From the NCBI RefSeq assembly GCF_020520425.1, contig NC_079491.1:4699143-4763142 (forward strand): a DNA stretch of 64,000 nucleotides. Direction: 5' to 3'. How positions within the stretch are numbered: the first letter of the stretch is position 1; each line of letters starts with the position of its first letter. The notes under the pieces were generated by a model. That model ran no database searches. It saw only the letters and a program-made list of their open reading frames with translations, and was not told where the DNA came from. This document shows, piece by piece, positions 1-12,370 of the stretch. This DNA comes from Spinacia oleracea (Eukaryota > Streptophyta > Magnoliopsida > Caryophyllales > Amaranthaceae). A program made the position numbers and the translations under genes.

Positions 1-38
1 GTTTTGGGGCCGAGGCAGGCTCTAAGTGGATCAGGTCT
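1..38. mobile_element. Truncated end of an hAT-like MITE at the window edge
   Basis: The first bases are GGCC-rich and end in GGATCAGGTCTA, the same terminus seen in the complete elements at 3427-3743 and 44635-44847. The rest of the element lies outside the window, so neither the second end nor a target duplication can be checked. Confidence 0.4.
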
Positions 39-631
39 ACTTCGATACCCTCATTTGGAGCTAAATAGCCAATAGGTCAAGTGCTGAAAAACAACTACAG
101 AAAAATGACACAAGTTGAATGCAAACTATGTCATTAGTTACCTTCCTCAACATTGTACATGACATAAAAAGTTCCTATAGTTTTCTCTTTAATTAGCAGC
201 AAATGTAGTGTAGATAACATTGCAGCATTTCATTTTCCTCCCTGTTTGAACCAGATCCTACCCAGGCTTACTTGATAATTAAAGATCATTAAATTCTTCT
301 TGAAACTACACGATCATGTAGTTTTAACACAAACAAAATGATATCTGCTTCAAATAACATACAAAATGATGCTTTGTTAATTTGCCATCAAAGGTGGCAG
401 AGTATGAGGTTCAGATCAACCTTAGACCATATTGACATCAGTTCTAAGCAAAATAAACTTAATACCAAAATATACTGATCTGAAATCACAGTGCCTGAAA
501 ATCATCCAGATCAATAATCTTATCAGAACTCAGAAGAAATAATACCAGTAGACAAACGAGTCATCTTCTCCTCTAATTCTCTCCTTTTCTTCGCGCTTCT
601 TTCCATGAACTCCTTTTCCTCCATGTCAATT

Positions 632-1585
632 TCAGCTTTTCTCGATCTTCTTCAGCATCTTTATCCTCTCCATTCTCAGCTTCTTTTCATTATGTTGTGT
701 CTTTGCCTCCTCAACCATGGGAGCTAACCAGTCCACTTTTAAGCCTACGCGGTTGAGATCATCTAGAATTAATTGTATCTCATCTACTGTCGAATCAGTC
801 AAGTCCTTTACTTTAGCCCTTTGGAGTGTGATGTTGAGCTTTGCTAATGACTCTAAGGCATAAGCTCGCATTGCCTTGCTACGGACAGAATTTTTACCGA
901 ATAGGGTACCGTGTTTAGCCCAAATTGTTTCTAATGTTGGGAGGAATTCAGACCTGATATCAACCCCTTCAAAGTTTACAGTTGATGAACCAGTTTTACG
1001 AGTCTGCAACAGGTCGAAAGAGTCAAAGAGTGCAATATTTGAGAATGCTGTAATCTTACTACGCAACTGAAAATAAAAAGCATTCTCGAGAATTAATTAT
1101 GGTTACCTGTTGTACAGTTGAAGGAGTTACAGGTGTGGAATTTGCAATGAAAACTCTCCCTTCTGATAAATTTGGACCTATATACATGAATATAATTAGA
1201 AATCCTTGTATAATTGAGTTAATGACTTGAAAAACACCTTCACAAATACCTAATCTTTCTTCTTCGACATGAAAAATGACTTTTCTGATGTCAATTAAGA
1301 ATCATTAAATGGAAAAAAGTATACGAGTTCATCACTAGTTAGCTAGGGGGTTAATTAGTATTACCTGTACTTCTTCCATTTGGAGTAGGTCTTATTTCAT
1401 CAGAGTGATTTGCTGCACAAGAATGTGGTTGTTCATTGAAAAAACTTGTCCACGCCTCTTCTTCTTCTTCATCCTGCTTGAAATTGGTTGTTCTGTTAAG
1501 TTCACTTGATTCGGAAAACTCCTGACTAGAGGAATCATCCACCACTCCATCTGAAGCTTGCTGGCGGGAAGGGCCTGCCTTTGTC

Positions 1586-1629
<44 letters not shown>

Positions 1630-1630
1630 T

Positions 1631-1661
<31 letters not shown>

Positions 1662-4600
1662 CATCTTCATCATCATCTTCATCATCATCATCATTGCGTT
1701 CACTTCAAAAGCAAACAAACATCCTGTCAGAGCTCTGATGAACAACTATGGAACATATTATTGACTCATAAAGAACAAAACCACTTCATATAATCATATT
1801 GCTATGGTTTAAGCTTAGTAGTAGTAGACATCTATTGTAATTAATAACTTCATTGCTTATCAGACAAGCTTTTTAGCCATATGCAACCATTGAATCACAT
1901 CAACTGTAACATGTACTGTTACAAACTGTACTTTGAAATATGAAAACGAAATTATAGAAACTAGATTAGGACGAGATTATCTCTGTCCTTAGGATAATAT
2001 TAGCCCCCACTATAATTGCTGATGAGATTCAAAGCTAATCTACCCCCAGGATTCCCTAATCATATGAACGGATTACAGCAATATCATCCATTCTCAAGAA
2101 CATGTGTTTATCAGAAATATGAATGAAAAACGTAATTAACATTAACCTTCTGCCTTAGGTTAAATAGGAAAATAATATGGCAGTTACAAAAGTAACCGCC
2201 TCTGATATTATCCTATTTAATTAAATCGTTAATTAGATCCTTAAATAAGCCGTGCGCGTGCCGGCTAGCAACTAGCTTGTTATTTAAATGGTCTAGCTAT
2301 TAGCTTGAAATTTATAAAAGTTTCAAGCTAGTCCCTCTCCCTAGCTACAACCATTGGAGATGCTCTTATTAACCCAATTAACCCAACACTAGCAAACAAG
2401 CCCAATGCCCCACTTGGTCCAATGACTCAAGGCACAACATATTTAATAAGTCAAGCACATGGGTATATTTAAAGATATACAAAGGTTCATATTTCTTCCA
2501 TGTGAGAGAAAACTCCCACATAACAAAGTGAAGACTATTATATCTAACATGTACTTCATCCATTATACATATATAGTTCTAACTTCTAAACTCCAAGTAA
2601 GCAACTTCTTTTCATCCATCGAGTTACGAGTGTGTTACATAAAACATTGACTAGTACTTTACAACGAGACAATATAAATGATTATGAAATGCTCAAACTC
2701 AGCTCGATCTCTCAAGTCATGTAATCATGGAAAATGCTTTTGATTGTTACCTTTTCCTTAATGAAAATTAGCAATGACAAATCAACAATTACTTTAATTT
2801 GATAATTGGTTACAACGATCAAAAGGAATATATTTGTCACCCTAAACCAGAAAGTTCAAAAAAAAAAATCATATGATTAATTACTGATTACAGAATAGCT
2901 TGAATAAGCATCATCAACAGCCAACACAAGCCCTTCAACAAAACTTAATTTACTATTTCCATGATATATAGTACACCAACATTTTACCATTTTCATGTTA
3001 TAGTACAAAACAACACCCAAAAATACAAAAGGAGAAGCTTGCAAAAGTGAGTAATTCCACATAAAACAGGGGAAAACGGAAAGTGAGTAATTTACGATTG
3101 GTGACCCTATCAAACCAATTTTAATTTTCTTACAAACCTTGATACTTTGATCAATAATACGAAGCACATATTACCGATAACAAATTCACAATTACTCCCT
3201 CCGTTTCATTATATTTGCTCCGCTTTGACCAAAAAGCCCTGACAAAAATTGGTCAAATGGAGCGAATAAAATGAGATTGAGGGAGTATGAAATATTTCTT
3301 CATGACTAGGCCAAAAACGAGACGTACAATTTGATTGCATAGCTACTTAATTGTTTTGTTTCCTAATTTATTAGTACCCTGCGCAGTACACATACTGACT
3401 TACATAGAACACGCAAATAAAAAAACTAGACCTGATCAAGACAAGCCCGGCCTGGCCCGCCCGAATTTTTTGTGAGTTTGGGTAGATTTTTCCGGCCCGG
3501 TTTCCGGGCCCGGTCCGAAAAATTAATTTTTCTGGGACGGGTTTGGAAAACACAAAAATACACTTTTTAGTTATAATTTTGGCCCGGCCCGAAAATGCCC
3601 AGAAAAGCCCGGTATTTTAGGCCCGAAAATAGCGGGTTTGTGTACAAATCTCGGCCCTGCCCGGTCTGGCCCGACATAGTGGGCTGATTTTTATGCCCTG
3701 GCCCAACCCAAACCCGCCCCGCCCCGCCGTTTGATCCAGTCTAAAAAAAACTATCAAATTTCTGTAACAAGTGAATCGAAATTTGACTAGCTACTTGTTT
3801 GGTTTCTTTATAAGAACAAACAAATCAACCAGATTTTATCAAATTTCTGTAACAAGTAAATTGAAGCAAGAAAATATTATCACATATAAATAAATGCATA
3901 CCTTTCAGGTAAAAACCAAGTCGGAGGAGGCCAAAACATTTTAGAAAAACTCGAAGAAAGTCTGAAATTGTTTCCTTCTCCCAATCTATGAACTCCAACA
4001 TCAACCTCTTCATCATCAAACAATCTGAAATCAGGTGCATCAGATTGACCACGATACTGAGTAAAACAATTTGCAACAAACAGAATCCGATTCCCCTTCC
4101 ACCCAGAAAAATTAAAATCTTCAGTTTTCACAAAAAAACAATAATCAACCCCAACACACAAAACTCTCCTCCCATTTCGCAAACAATTAATCTCATCCCA
4201 CCTCCTTCTTCCCTCGTCAAACTTATAGACATTAAAAACAACCGGTTCATCTCTTTTCACATACTCCCGCACCACCAGGTAAAGCTCCCCTGATGTGGGG
4301 TCCACCACCAACCTCTTCCGCCGGTCACCGGGTCTTTCAAAACCGCAAATTGGTTGCGCCACCAAGGTAACCGCCACCGTCATTGTTTTAGTGTTTAACT
4401 TATGAAGCCTACCTCTCCTGTCTATTACACAATACATTCCCTTAAACTTCACCAAATCATCCAAATTCTTAAACTTCATTGTCTCCCAACAATACCCCAC
4501 CTTCTCCGTTTTGTTACCGTCGTTAAAAACACCGCTTCGAGGTTTGATCTCCGGTAAACTTACAGTGAGTTTTCCTAATATACCCTCGTGGTACAACACC

Positions 4601-5094
4601 AAAATTTCCAGAGAAGATGAGGATGCGGAAAGGAGAACTTTATTAACACGACCTGTAGACTCTTTGAAAGTGTACACTTGAGCGAGCTTTTCAGGTTGGA
4701 ACTGCATCAAATTCAGACCGACGTGTGGGATGCTCGTGCTTCTTTTACGGGTAAGGGGATGTCGTAGCTTAATTATATTCCCCATGCCCGAATCCGATCC
4801 ATGGACCATGATCATCCCCTTACCCGACCCGGGGTTCGAATGAGGAGGGGTGATGAGGTAGATCGAGTTTCCTTGGAGGACTAATTTGGTGGAACAATGA
4901 AAAGGTAAAGGAATTGGAAGATGCAAAGTAAGGGATGAATTTTTTGCATGCAAAGAGGGGGGAGAATGATCATTTTCCCTCTTTGTAGTACAAAACATCT
5001 TTATCATTTTGAGAATTTGTTGTCTTGTTTTATGTTTTTCTGACATTTTGTGGATGATTTCTTCATCTTGATCCCACGACATTTTTTCCGACAT
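632..5094 (-). CDS. Gene A: degenerate F-box/KIB protein with 36-residue acidic tract and RTM3-like tail
   Basis: Four exons read in one frame: 5094-3902, 1702-1365, 1177-1107 and 1003-632, giving 657 residues. All junctions are GT-AG with phases 2, 1, 0. Exon 1 carries the KIB1-4 domain, ending in WPPPTWF, but the F-box at residues 5-40 is eroded: it lacks the Leu-Pro and CKKW positions that paralogue D keeps. Residues about 402-437 are 36 uninterrupted Asp/Glu encoded by a GAT repeat. Exon 4 (residues 535-657) is the tail with LPTLETIWAKHG and GLKVDWLAP. The tail stops at KKIEKS, shorter than in D, G and H. A readable continuation (KAEIDMEEKEF...) lies in another frame at about 475-631, so the stop looks like an old frameshift. 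Start: first ATG of the open frame; a second Met follows at residue 5. Introns hold a Stowaway (3195-3285) and an hAT MITE (3427-3743). F-box proteins normally bind Skp1; that function may be lost here. Confidence 0.75.
1585..1692 (-). repeat. GAT trinucleotide microsatellite coding for an acidic run
   Basis: Thirty-six codons in the sense of gene A are only GAT, GAA or GAG. The interruptions (GAA/GAG for GAT) keep the acidic character, which suggests either selection on charge or simple slippage. The opposite strand reads as poly-His or poly-Ile and the neighbouring frame as poly-Met; these are shadows. Confidence 0.9.
3195..3285. mobile_element. Short Stowaway MITE in intron 1 of gene A
   Basis: Inverted ends CTCCCTCCGTTTCATT and AATGAGATTGAGGGAG are flanked by TA dinucleotides (3193-3194 and 3286-3287), as expected for Tc1/mariner-type Stowaway elements. 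It is only 91 bp, so it is a deletion derivative without coding capacity. Confidence 0.75.
3427..3743. mobile_element. hAT-like MITE in intron 1 of gene A
   Basis: Terminal inverted repeats TAGACCTGATCAA and TTTGATCCAGTCTA enclose a Cys/Gly-codon-like, GGCCCG-rich body. The 8-bp duplication AAAAAAAC is perfect on both sides (3419-3426 and 3744-3751). An 8-bp duplication and subterminal GGCCCG motifs are typical of hAT elements. There is no coding capacity. Confidence 0.75.
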
Positions 5095-5579
5095 TATGGT
5101 TTCTTTTAAGCTTGGTAGTGTTTTAGCTTATCATAAAGAAGATGGTTAGATATGGAGAGTGTGGAGAGTAAATTAAAGAAGCTAGTTTAAATGCGGTTTT
5201 GAAAATGTTGGTTGGTATGAACTTAATTATGGGAAGAGCCCTTATGAATTATGATCTTTCTTCTTCCTATGCACACTTCTTACGTGTGCTTCAAGTCTTA
5301 AAAATGATTTTATTTGTAATTATTCCTACAAAAGAAAATAATCATAGACGTTAAAATATATATACCAATTGAAAATACTAAAATTTCAGGTACTTAAGAA
5401 ATTAGTTCTACTAAACGAGTAATACGAATAGCTACCTTATTAGTTTCAGCACCTTATTAGTTTCAGGTGACACCTTATCAGTTTCAGCTACCTTATCAGT
5501 TTCAGGTCACTTTCAGCCAATGTTGCCAAACAGAGCCAAAATGTAGAGTGTTTTAGGTGTTTCAGGTGAATACCTTCCT
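5095..5579. other. Upstream region of gene A
   Basis: This AT-rich stretch should contain the 5' UTR and promoter of gene A. A short duplicated phrase (ACCTTATTAGTTTCAG and variants) occurs three to four times at about 5433-5510. I see no gene in it and cannot define a promoter element. Confidence 0.4.
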
Positions 5580-6116
5580 CGAGTCGACTTGACTCGAAAA
5601 CCGATCCGAACCCGACCAGAAAATAATGGCTCTTGAACAAGATTTTGTGACCCCAAACCCGATTTTATCCGAACCTAAGCAACCCGAAAAGTAATGGGTC
5701 AAAATCCAACCGAACCCGTTTTGACCCGACCGATTGAAAATCATTATATAGTAATAAATGAGATAATTATGATGAACTTTTAGCATAATAAACACGTTAT
5801 TTTTACTATTATTGTGTGTAATATGATTTAAATTTGAATCATACGTCATTTTATGATTGAATTTGACTAAATATAAACTTGTGTAGGAAAATTTGTTAAT
5901 TTGTGCACGTATTTTGTATATTTATTACCTAAATTAATAAAAAAAAAAAATGCGCGTTTCAAAATCTCTCAACCCGTTTGGTCGACCCGAGCCCGAAAGT
6001 TTTGGGTCTTGAACAAGCTTTTGTAAACCCAAACCCGAAAGTGACTGACCTGATTAAATCCGAACCCGAAAATAATTTTTGACAATCCGACCCAACCGAC
6101 CCGTTTGACAGGTCTA
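5580..6116. mobile_element. GACCCGAA-rich hAT-like element, left end unclear
   Basis: Two GACCCGAAC-rich blocks flank an AT-rich centre, and the right end is TTTGACAGGTCTA. The element at 49519-49938 has the same layout, including the phrase TCTTGAACAAGATTTT, so they are one family. I could not fix the left boundary or a target duplication. Confidence 0.5.
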
Positions 6117-6674
6117 TCCTCAAGCGTTTAGCTTCAGTCCATAATAATAACAAATGGAACTATGTTTAAGCCCTTATATATGAAAGGGATAAAGAGATAG
6201 ATAAAAAAAAATTATTTTTTTCATGTGCCCTTGTTAATATTTCCTCCGATTCTTTTTTTTTTGCAACACTTTGCTTTTCACGCTTGTTAATGCATATCTT
6301 GAATAATTAATATATTTAACTAATAATAAATAAAAATTATAAAAAATTAATTTTCGCAAAATATACATTAAGACAAATTTAACAAAATCCCACCTGAATA
6401 TGTATTTCTCCTAAAGTGTAGATCATCAAAAATAAACAAAGTACGGAGTATAGATTATGTAAATAGTGCAAAAAACAAGGTGTTTCAACTATTTTGAATT
6501 GGAGAAAGTACTAAATATATAATACGTATAAGATATGTGATGAGTGCTTCAAGTCTTTAAAAGAATTTGTACGACTACCATTTAAAATAATACATTAAAA
6601 TTTAAGGATATTTTGGGTATTTTTTTATGGACATCTAACTCTTAAATGTTGGTTTGTACACTATATAATGAAAA

Positions 6675-7191
6675 CTAGTGTGTGGCTCGGGCGTTGCCCC
6701 ACTTTCTTACTTTTATTCGGGTTTATTAATTTTTTAAACATGTGCACATATAGATGGAGTCTTCGTCGACATCAAATGACATCGAATTACGGTGGCGACA
6801 CAAGATTAGTGGTCGATCAACAACTTTTCCAAATATGAAACCCCACATTCGAAAATCAAAACAAAGTTGGATACTTTTCTTCAAAATTAGTTGTTTTATT
6901 ACACCTTTTTTTGTTTTTTGTTTTTGAGGCTTAAGCTAGAAAAGTAATAACAATTAAGTAATCATTATTTTTTTTTTCCTTTTTTTTTACATTCACTTTT
7001 TTTTAATGTATTATTTAACGTCAAAAGAATATATATATATTTATGTAGAAAGATGTAACATAATTAAGTTGTGGTTGGCTAAGATGGTAGGAATTGAAGT
7101 GTAACTTTTAACAAAGAGGTATAGTGTTCAATCCTTGTTATACGTGACACATATACATTCTTAAGAACGCCTTTCAATATATTAGTATAGA
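6675..7191 (-). mobile_element. Non-autonomous Helitron
   Basis: On the minus strand the element begins TCTATACTAATATATTG and ends with the hairpin GGGGCAACGCCC, ten bases, then CTAG. It lies between A and T, the normal Helitron target. At 517 bp it has no Rep/helicase. Similar ends occur at 43002-43427. Confidence 0.75.
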
Positions 7192-7394
7192 TTTCCACTA
7201 AACTCGATCCATAATAATAACAAATGGAACATTTAAGTGAAATAATTTAAGTTACTATAGTGAAAGTTTTTTTCCCCTTCCTAAAAGCTAATGATAAATG
7301 ATAATTATTTAGAAAAATATGATGTTAGTTAAACCACAATTACGGAGGAATGGAAGGAGCACTTAAACATCAATTAACCAATGAGAGATGTTCT

Positions 7395-7506
7395 TTTTGT
7401 CGCCCTTAAAGGGCGATTTTTATGTCCCCCTTAAAGGACAGGAGGGCGATTTTTTGATCAAAAAAGGCGACAATTTTTGTCCATTTTGATCCTGTTTGTT
7501 GTAGTG
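7395..7506 (-). mobile_element. CACTA (En/Spm-type) terminal fragment
   Basis: The minus strand reads CACTACAACAAACAGG followed by repeated subterminal units related to TCGCCCTTTAAGGG, which is the organisation of a CACTA end. The partner end was not found, so this is a solitary remnant. Confidence 0.5.
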
Positions 7507-8438
7507 ATCTTAACCAACTATTTGATATTATCTTTACTACACATGAAGATGTAACTTGAAAAATAAATGTTTATTACGAAGTGATATGTACTACCGTGTA
7601 ACTTTTTAATTATTTTTATTCTTTTAGTAGAAATTGATGGAAAAATATGTTTATTTAATTCTACGTACCAAATAATTTTTATGGGCGGAGAGACAATTGT
7701 TCAAGCTAAAAACTAAATTATATTATTTTAGTATAAACCCTGAATATTATTAAAAAAGAGGTCGTACACCAGCACAAACCATTGTTCAATTCTTATTAAA
7801 GAATCGATAAATTTGGTAATTAATAGTCTATACGGAGTATATCTTTTGGTGGGAAAATAGTGTTTCATTTTTAATCCCTCAAAACAATTGTCCAAGTACC
7901 TTACAATGGTCCACTCATATTATCACTCAATTTTGACCGTAAATATTTAGTTACCTATATAACCAAAATTATAGCTATTTATTTTTTAAAAATATACAGA
8001 TTAACAAGTTAAATTAAACAAGATTTCACATAAAATTTTCTTTCTTGTGTACAAGTACAAATTATGAAAGACGATCGAATATTGTACAAATAGTGTTAAA
8101 ATGAACAATAATGAATAAACTTTTAAAAAATTCGTTAAACCTAAAAGTTCTTAAATGATTATTTTCACCAAGCATATCATGATAAGTTGTTTGGTTGGTT
8201 GACCGAAACATAGAAAATTGCATAACATTTAAAGTTCATTTTTAATTCTAAGAAATGATAGTGATAGTTGTATAACAATAAATCGGGGAAACATGTAAAT
8301 ACAAATATTTATTGGCTTGATCCATCCAATCTCTTTATCTTCCTCTTGCTCTTCAGTAATTGGGCTATATATTTTTAAAACTATAAATCATAAAACTTTT
8401 TTTTAGAACTATAAATCATAACACTTTTTTTAAAACTA
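7507..8438. other. AT-rich intergenic DNA
   Basis: No open frame of note, no recognised domain and no clear terminal repeats are visible. Tandem phrases such as AACTATAAATCATAA(A)AC occur at about 8380-8440, next to the MITE that follows. Confidence 0.5.
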
Positions 8439-8814
8439 CTACATCCTTTTTGTTTGTTACGTTTAGACTTTTGCACGTTTATTAACGTACATAATAAAAA
8501 AAGTTGTTTTTCTTTTTTATTAAAAAAATAAACCCAAGTAAAATTTCAATCCACTAATCATTACAACAACCAATAAGATTGTTTTATTTATCAAAATGAA
8601 CCCATAATAGAAAAGCACACAGATGGCTAACTTAACATACTTGAGAAATTGTAAAGAAATTTAATGAGTTGAAAAAATTGGACCAATTAAAATTAAAAAC
8701 TGGCATAACAAATGAAAATATAATAAGTTTATAAAAGGAAAGATTTTCCCAGGTAACAAACATTGTAAAACTCCCTAAAAAGAACACGTAAAAAATAAAA
8801 ATAAACGGAGGGAG
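8439..8814. mobile_element. Stowaway-like MITE
   Basis: The ends CTACATCCTTTTTGTTTG and AAATAAACGGAGGGAG are roughly inverted and are flanked by TA at 8437-8438 and 8815-8816. At 376 bp and AT-rich it has no coding capacity. Confidence 0.55.
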
Positions 8815-8904
8815 TATAAATCATAAGACTTTTTTTAAATCAAGGTTTAATGATTAGCGTATGTTACGAGGAGAAAGGCTACTGTTATCAAAAGGAGATC
8901 GGAA

Positions 8905-9450
8905 GACTAGGGATGTTAGGGGGTCGGGTTTTATGGGAGATCTGCCCCGCATCCATCCGATGTAGGCAGGGATGAAGGGAGGTTTGGCGGGTGATGGGGC
9001 GGGGATGAGTATAAAAATCAAAGGGTGATGGGGCGGGTGTGGATTTTGTGTTTGACCCGCCCCATCCTCGCCCACCTTGCCCCATCCCCACCCATCTCGC
9101 TTGATACTCGTCAATCCTACCCGAGTATCATTTTCCACGTGAATAGATAATTTTAAAGAAGATAAAAAGTTGAACAATTTTTTATGCGTTTGGATTTGTT
9201 TATAGTATGTCATAGTATGAATTTAGGCGAGACTTTTAATTTTGTTTGTTCGAACTTTTTAGTTATGGAAGTTAACTTTTTTTCATAATGTTTGCTAAAT
9301 AAGATAAACTAGGTGGGTGTTGGCATTAATATGGGGTGGGGATGGATACCGAGGTGGGTGATGGGGCGGGGATGGATTTTAATTTGTACCAGTTGGGGAG
9401 GGAACGAGATGAATTTTGTACCCGTCATGGGTGATGGGGCGGGGATGAGA
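8905..9450. repeat. GGGGCGGGGATG-rich repeat cluster
   Basis: Multiple copies of GATGGGGCGGGGATG and its complement lie in two blocks (8905-9110 and 9313-9450) of opposite composition around an AT-rich spacer. This looks like the subterminal repeats of a larger inverted-repeat element, probably hAT. The open frames through it (119 and 78 codons) are low-complexity Gly/Trp/Pro and are not genes. Confidence 0.45.
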
Positions 9451-10139
9451 TGTATGTTTTTTTTCTTATATATTCCCAACTTAAATATTTTTGTCGAAAC
9501 GCTAAACTCCTACAATCACACTAATCACTTTACAACCCAAATAAAATAATAATTTATTAATTTTATCTGATTTTTCCAACATCCGTTGATAAAAATTGAT
9601 TTATTTTGTTAAAAACTTCGTTTAAACAAATTATTCAGAACAGAAAACATATATTTAGTCTACCTAATCCAGTACTATTAATAAAAGTATGTCATTTATA
9701 GAAACGAGACGCGTATTAAGAGACGCCTTTAAGAGGAAAGCGGAGCAGGTATGAAGGGACGGAGAGAGTACACCCTAAAGACTCAAGTCAAGCTGTCAAA
9801 AAAAAAAGGGGGAAATTCTCTTTGGTAGCAATGAGCTCTTGCAAATTATCAATGGTAGCAAAATATTTGCCAAATTCTCCCAAATAGCATTATTTTTTAA
9901 AATTTTCTATGTAATAGCATTAAAATAAATATGTACAAAAAAGGATACAATATATAAAGAGAAACTTTTGTGTAAGACCGCCTCACAGGAAAGACCGCCT
10001 TGTTGGCAGCCCAGTTGGCAGCCATGTTGGCGCATGTGATGACGTCATGCTGACGTCAGCATATTTTTTTTTTTTTTGAATTTTTTTTTTTTGAATTTTT
10101 TTAAAAATTTTTTTTTTTAGGAAAAAAAAAATTTAGATT

Positions 10140-10860
10140 TTTTTTTCAGGCTTAACTAATTGGAATTCAGACTTAACTAATTGGAGTTCAAACTTAACTA
10201 ATTGGATTTCAGGCTTAACTAATTGAATTTCAGCCTTAAACTTTTTCTTTTTTTTCCCGATTCGAAATTTTTTTTTTTGAAATTAAAATTTTCAATTTTT
10301 TTTTTGGTACTAACTAAACTAGTGTAAAACATAACTAAAAGTAATAAAATCATAACTAATTGAATAACAAAATAGTTTAACTTATGAGTCAAATAGTTAT
10401 TAAATTAAACAAACATTTTATTAACTAAAACTCATAAAATCTTAACTAATTAGTTGCAATGCTTAACTAATTGATACCATTGCTTAACTAATTGGTTTCA
10501 GTACTTAACTAATTGGTTTCAGTACTTAACTAATTGGTTCATTGCTTAACTAATTGGTTTCATTGTATAACTAATTAGTTTCGTTGCTTAACTAATTGAA
10601 TCTCAAACTTAACTAATTAGTTCCACTGGTTAACTTAATTAAATCCAGTGCATCACTAATTGCTTCCAGTGCTTCACTAATTGATTTCAATGCTTCACTA
10701 ATTGGTTGCATGGTTTAACTAATATGTTACATTGCTTAACTAATTTATTACACTAATTGATTCTGAAGCTTAACTTAATAGTTTAATTTTTTAACTAATT
10801 GATTCAATTACTTAACTAATTGGTTTCAATGCTTACAATTTTATATCTTAACTAAAACTC
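10140..10860 (+). repeat. 21-bp minisatellite, unit near CTTAACTAATTGGTTTCAGTG
   Basis: About thirty diverged tandem units built on the core CTTAACTAATTG fill this stretch. They grade into a shorter unit (TAACTAAAACTCA) up to about 11400. The same core, inverted, fills the small element at 60129-60383. Confidence 0.85.
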
Positions 10861-11410
10861 TGAAATTCGTTATCCAAAACTCAAAAATACATAACTAAAA
10901 CTCAAAAAATCTTAACTAAAACCAAGAAAATCGTAACTTAAACTCGTGAAACTCAAAAAATCGAAACTAAAGCCCTGAATTGAAACTAAAAAATACGTAA
11001 CTAAAACTCAAAAAACTTTCACTAAAACCAAGAAAATCGTAACTAAAACTTATAAATTCATAACTAAAACATAGAAAATCAGAATTTTTAAATTAAACTC
11101 GAAAATTCGTAACTAAAATTAGAAAATATTAACTAAATTTCAGAAAATCTTAACTAAAACTCATAAATTTAATCTTAACTAAACAAGATTATTCTTAACT
11201 AAAATGAAACAATTCTTAACTAAAATGAAATTATTGTAACTAAAACAACAATATTCGTAACTAAAACAAAATAAATTATAACTAAAAGAAGCACTTGAAA
11301 TGAAATTAACTAAACCATCAACATACTTAACTAAACCAGCAACATTCTTGACTAAAAGAACCATATTCTTAACTGAAACAAAAGACCTAAAACTAATTAA
11401 ATAACAGTAA

Positions 11411-12370
11411 TCAATTGTTCATTCGCGACAACGCAAGTCTTAGCAGCCACCGCAAGGCTTCCTTTCTGCATCAATTGGTCCGATTACCACACCAACAACA
11501 TGAGCAACACCGAGCACCAACAAGCATGAGCACCGCAACTTCCAGCACCAGAGTGGCGGCTGTAGCCTCCACGGCAACCACCAGAAGCAACCACCAGTGG
11601 CAAATCCTCCTCCTGTCAGAAATCCACCAGTCGCAGCGTTGTGGAGAGCCAACAACAGCCCTGTTTCTTCACAGACACCAAGCATGCATAGTACCACAGA
11701 CCTGTACAACAAAACCTAATTAAATTCAATCTAATTGACATAAAAACCTAATTAAATTCAATCTAATTGACATGAAAACCAAATCGAATTCAATCAAATT
11801 GACATAAAAACCTAATCGAATACCGAAAAACCTAATCGAAATCATCACCAGATCGATCAAACTAGCATCAACAGATCGAGGTGAATATATCTCCGACAAG
11901 TCAACCTACGAATCAAAAGTAGGTCCAACAACAAAATCGGCAACGGAACATAGCTTCAACCATCAAAATCGACAACAATAAAAAACGAATTACATACCTT
12001 GAAGATTTAGTTAGAGCGAGAGAGAAGCCGGAAATTTATAGGTTGCGCGAAGGAGTTGGATTTCCGACAACCTTCGATGGCGACGGCGGCAAGGCGGCGA
12101 CGCCGGATTCTCCTTCCTCTCTTTCCTTCGCCGCTCTGGTTCTCGCTTCCCTATCCCGCCGGCCACCAGGATCTCCCGATGCTAAACGCCGCAATCGACT
12201 TCGCTGGTCGCCGTCGCGTCATTCACGTTCGCAACCACCACCACGAGCCACAATAAACCAGTAGATCTCGTTTCATCACCACCGCGCGCCTCCTTGCACG
12301 ATACCAGTAGCTCGTAGCCGCTCACCGCCATCGCACCCCCTTCGTGGACCACCTCTTGGTGGTGGTGGCC
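11411..12370. other. GC-rich, gene-like passenger sequence inside the inner element
   Basis: Composition changes abruptly from the AT-rich repeats to GC-rich DNA with codon-like texture. The 12043-12264 frame is Pro/Arg/Ser-rich and runs from a purine-rich leader-like sequence at 12010. No protein family could be recognised. It may be an acquired 5' end of a host gene, as in Pack-MULEs, but this is inference from composition only. Confidence 0.35.

Noticed and set aside
1392-1793. Open frames reading poly-Met, poly-Ile and poly-His
   Set aside because: They are the other frames of the GAT/ATC repeat. The Asp/Glu frame is the one that fits the splice phases of gene A.
5562-6153. Two minus-strand frames containing Gly/Ser/Phe repeats
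   Set aside because: They come from the GACCCGAA blocks of an hAT-like element and resemble no protein.
8854-9549. Gly/Trp/Pro-rich frames
   Set aside because: Produced by GGGGCGGGGATG repeats in a non-coding element.
10140-11400. Regular short repeats that could suggest a CRISPR array
   Set aside because: Units are tandem and diverged without unique spacers, and they lie inside a plant transposon.
11415-12264. Possible host gene inside the inner element
   Set aside because: Four overlapping frames of similar length on both strands, none with a domain. Described only as possible passenger sequence.
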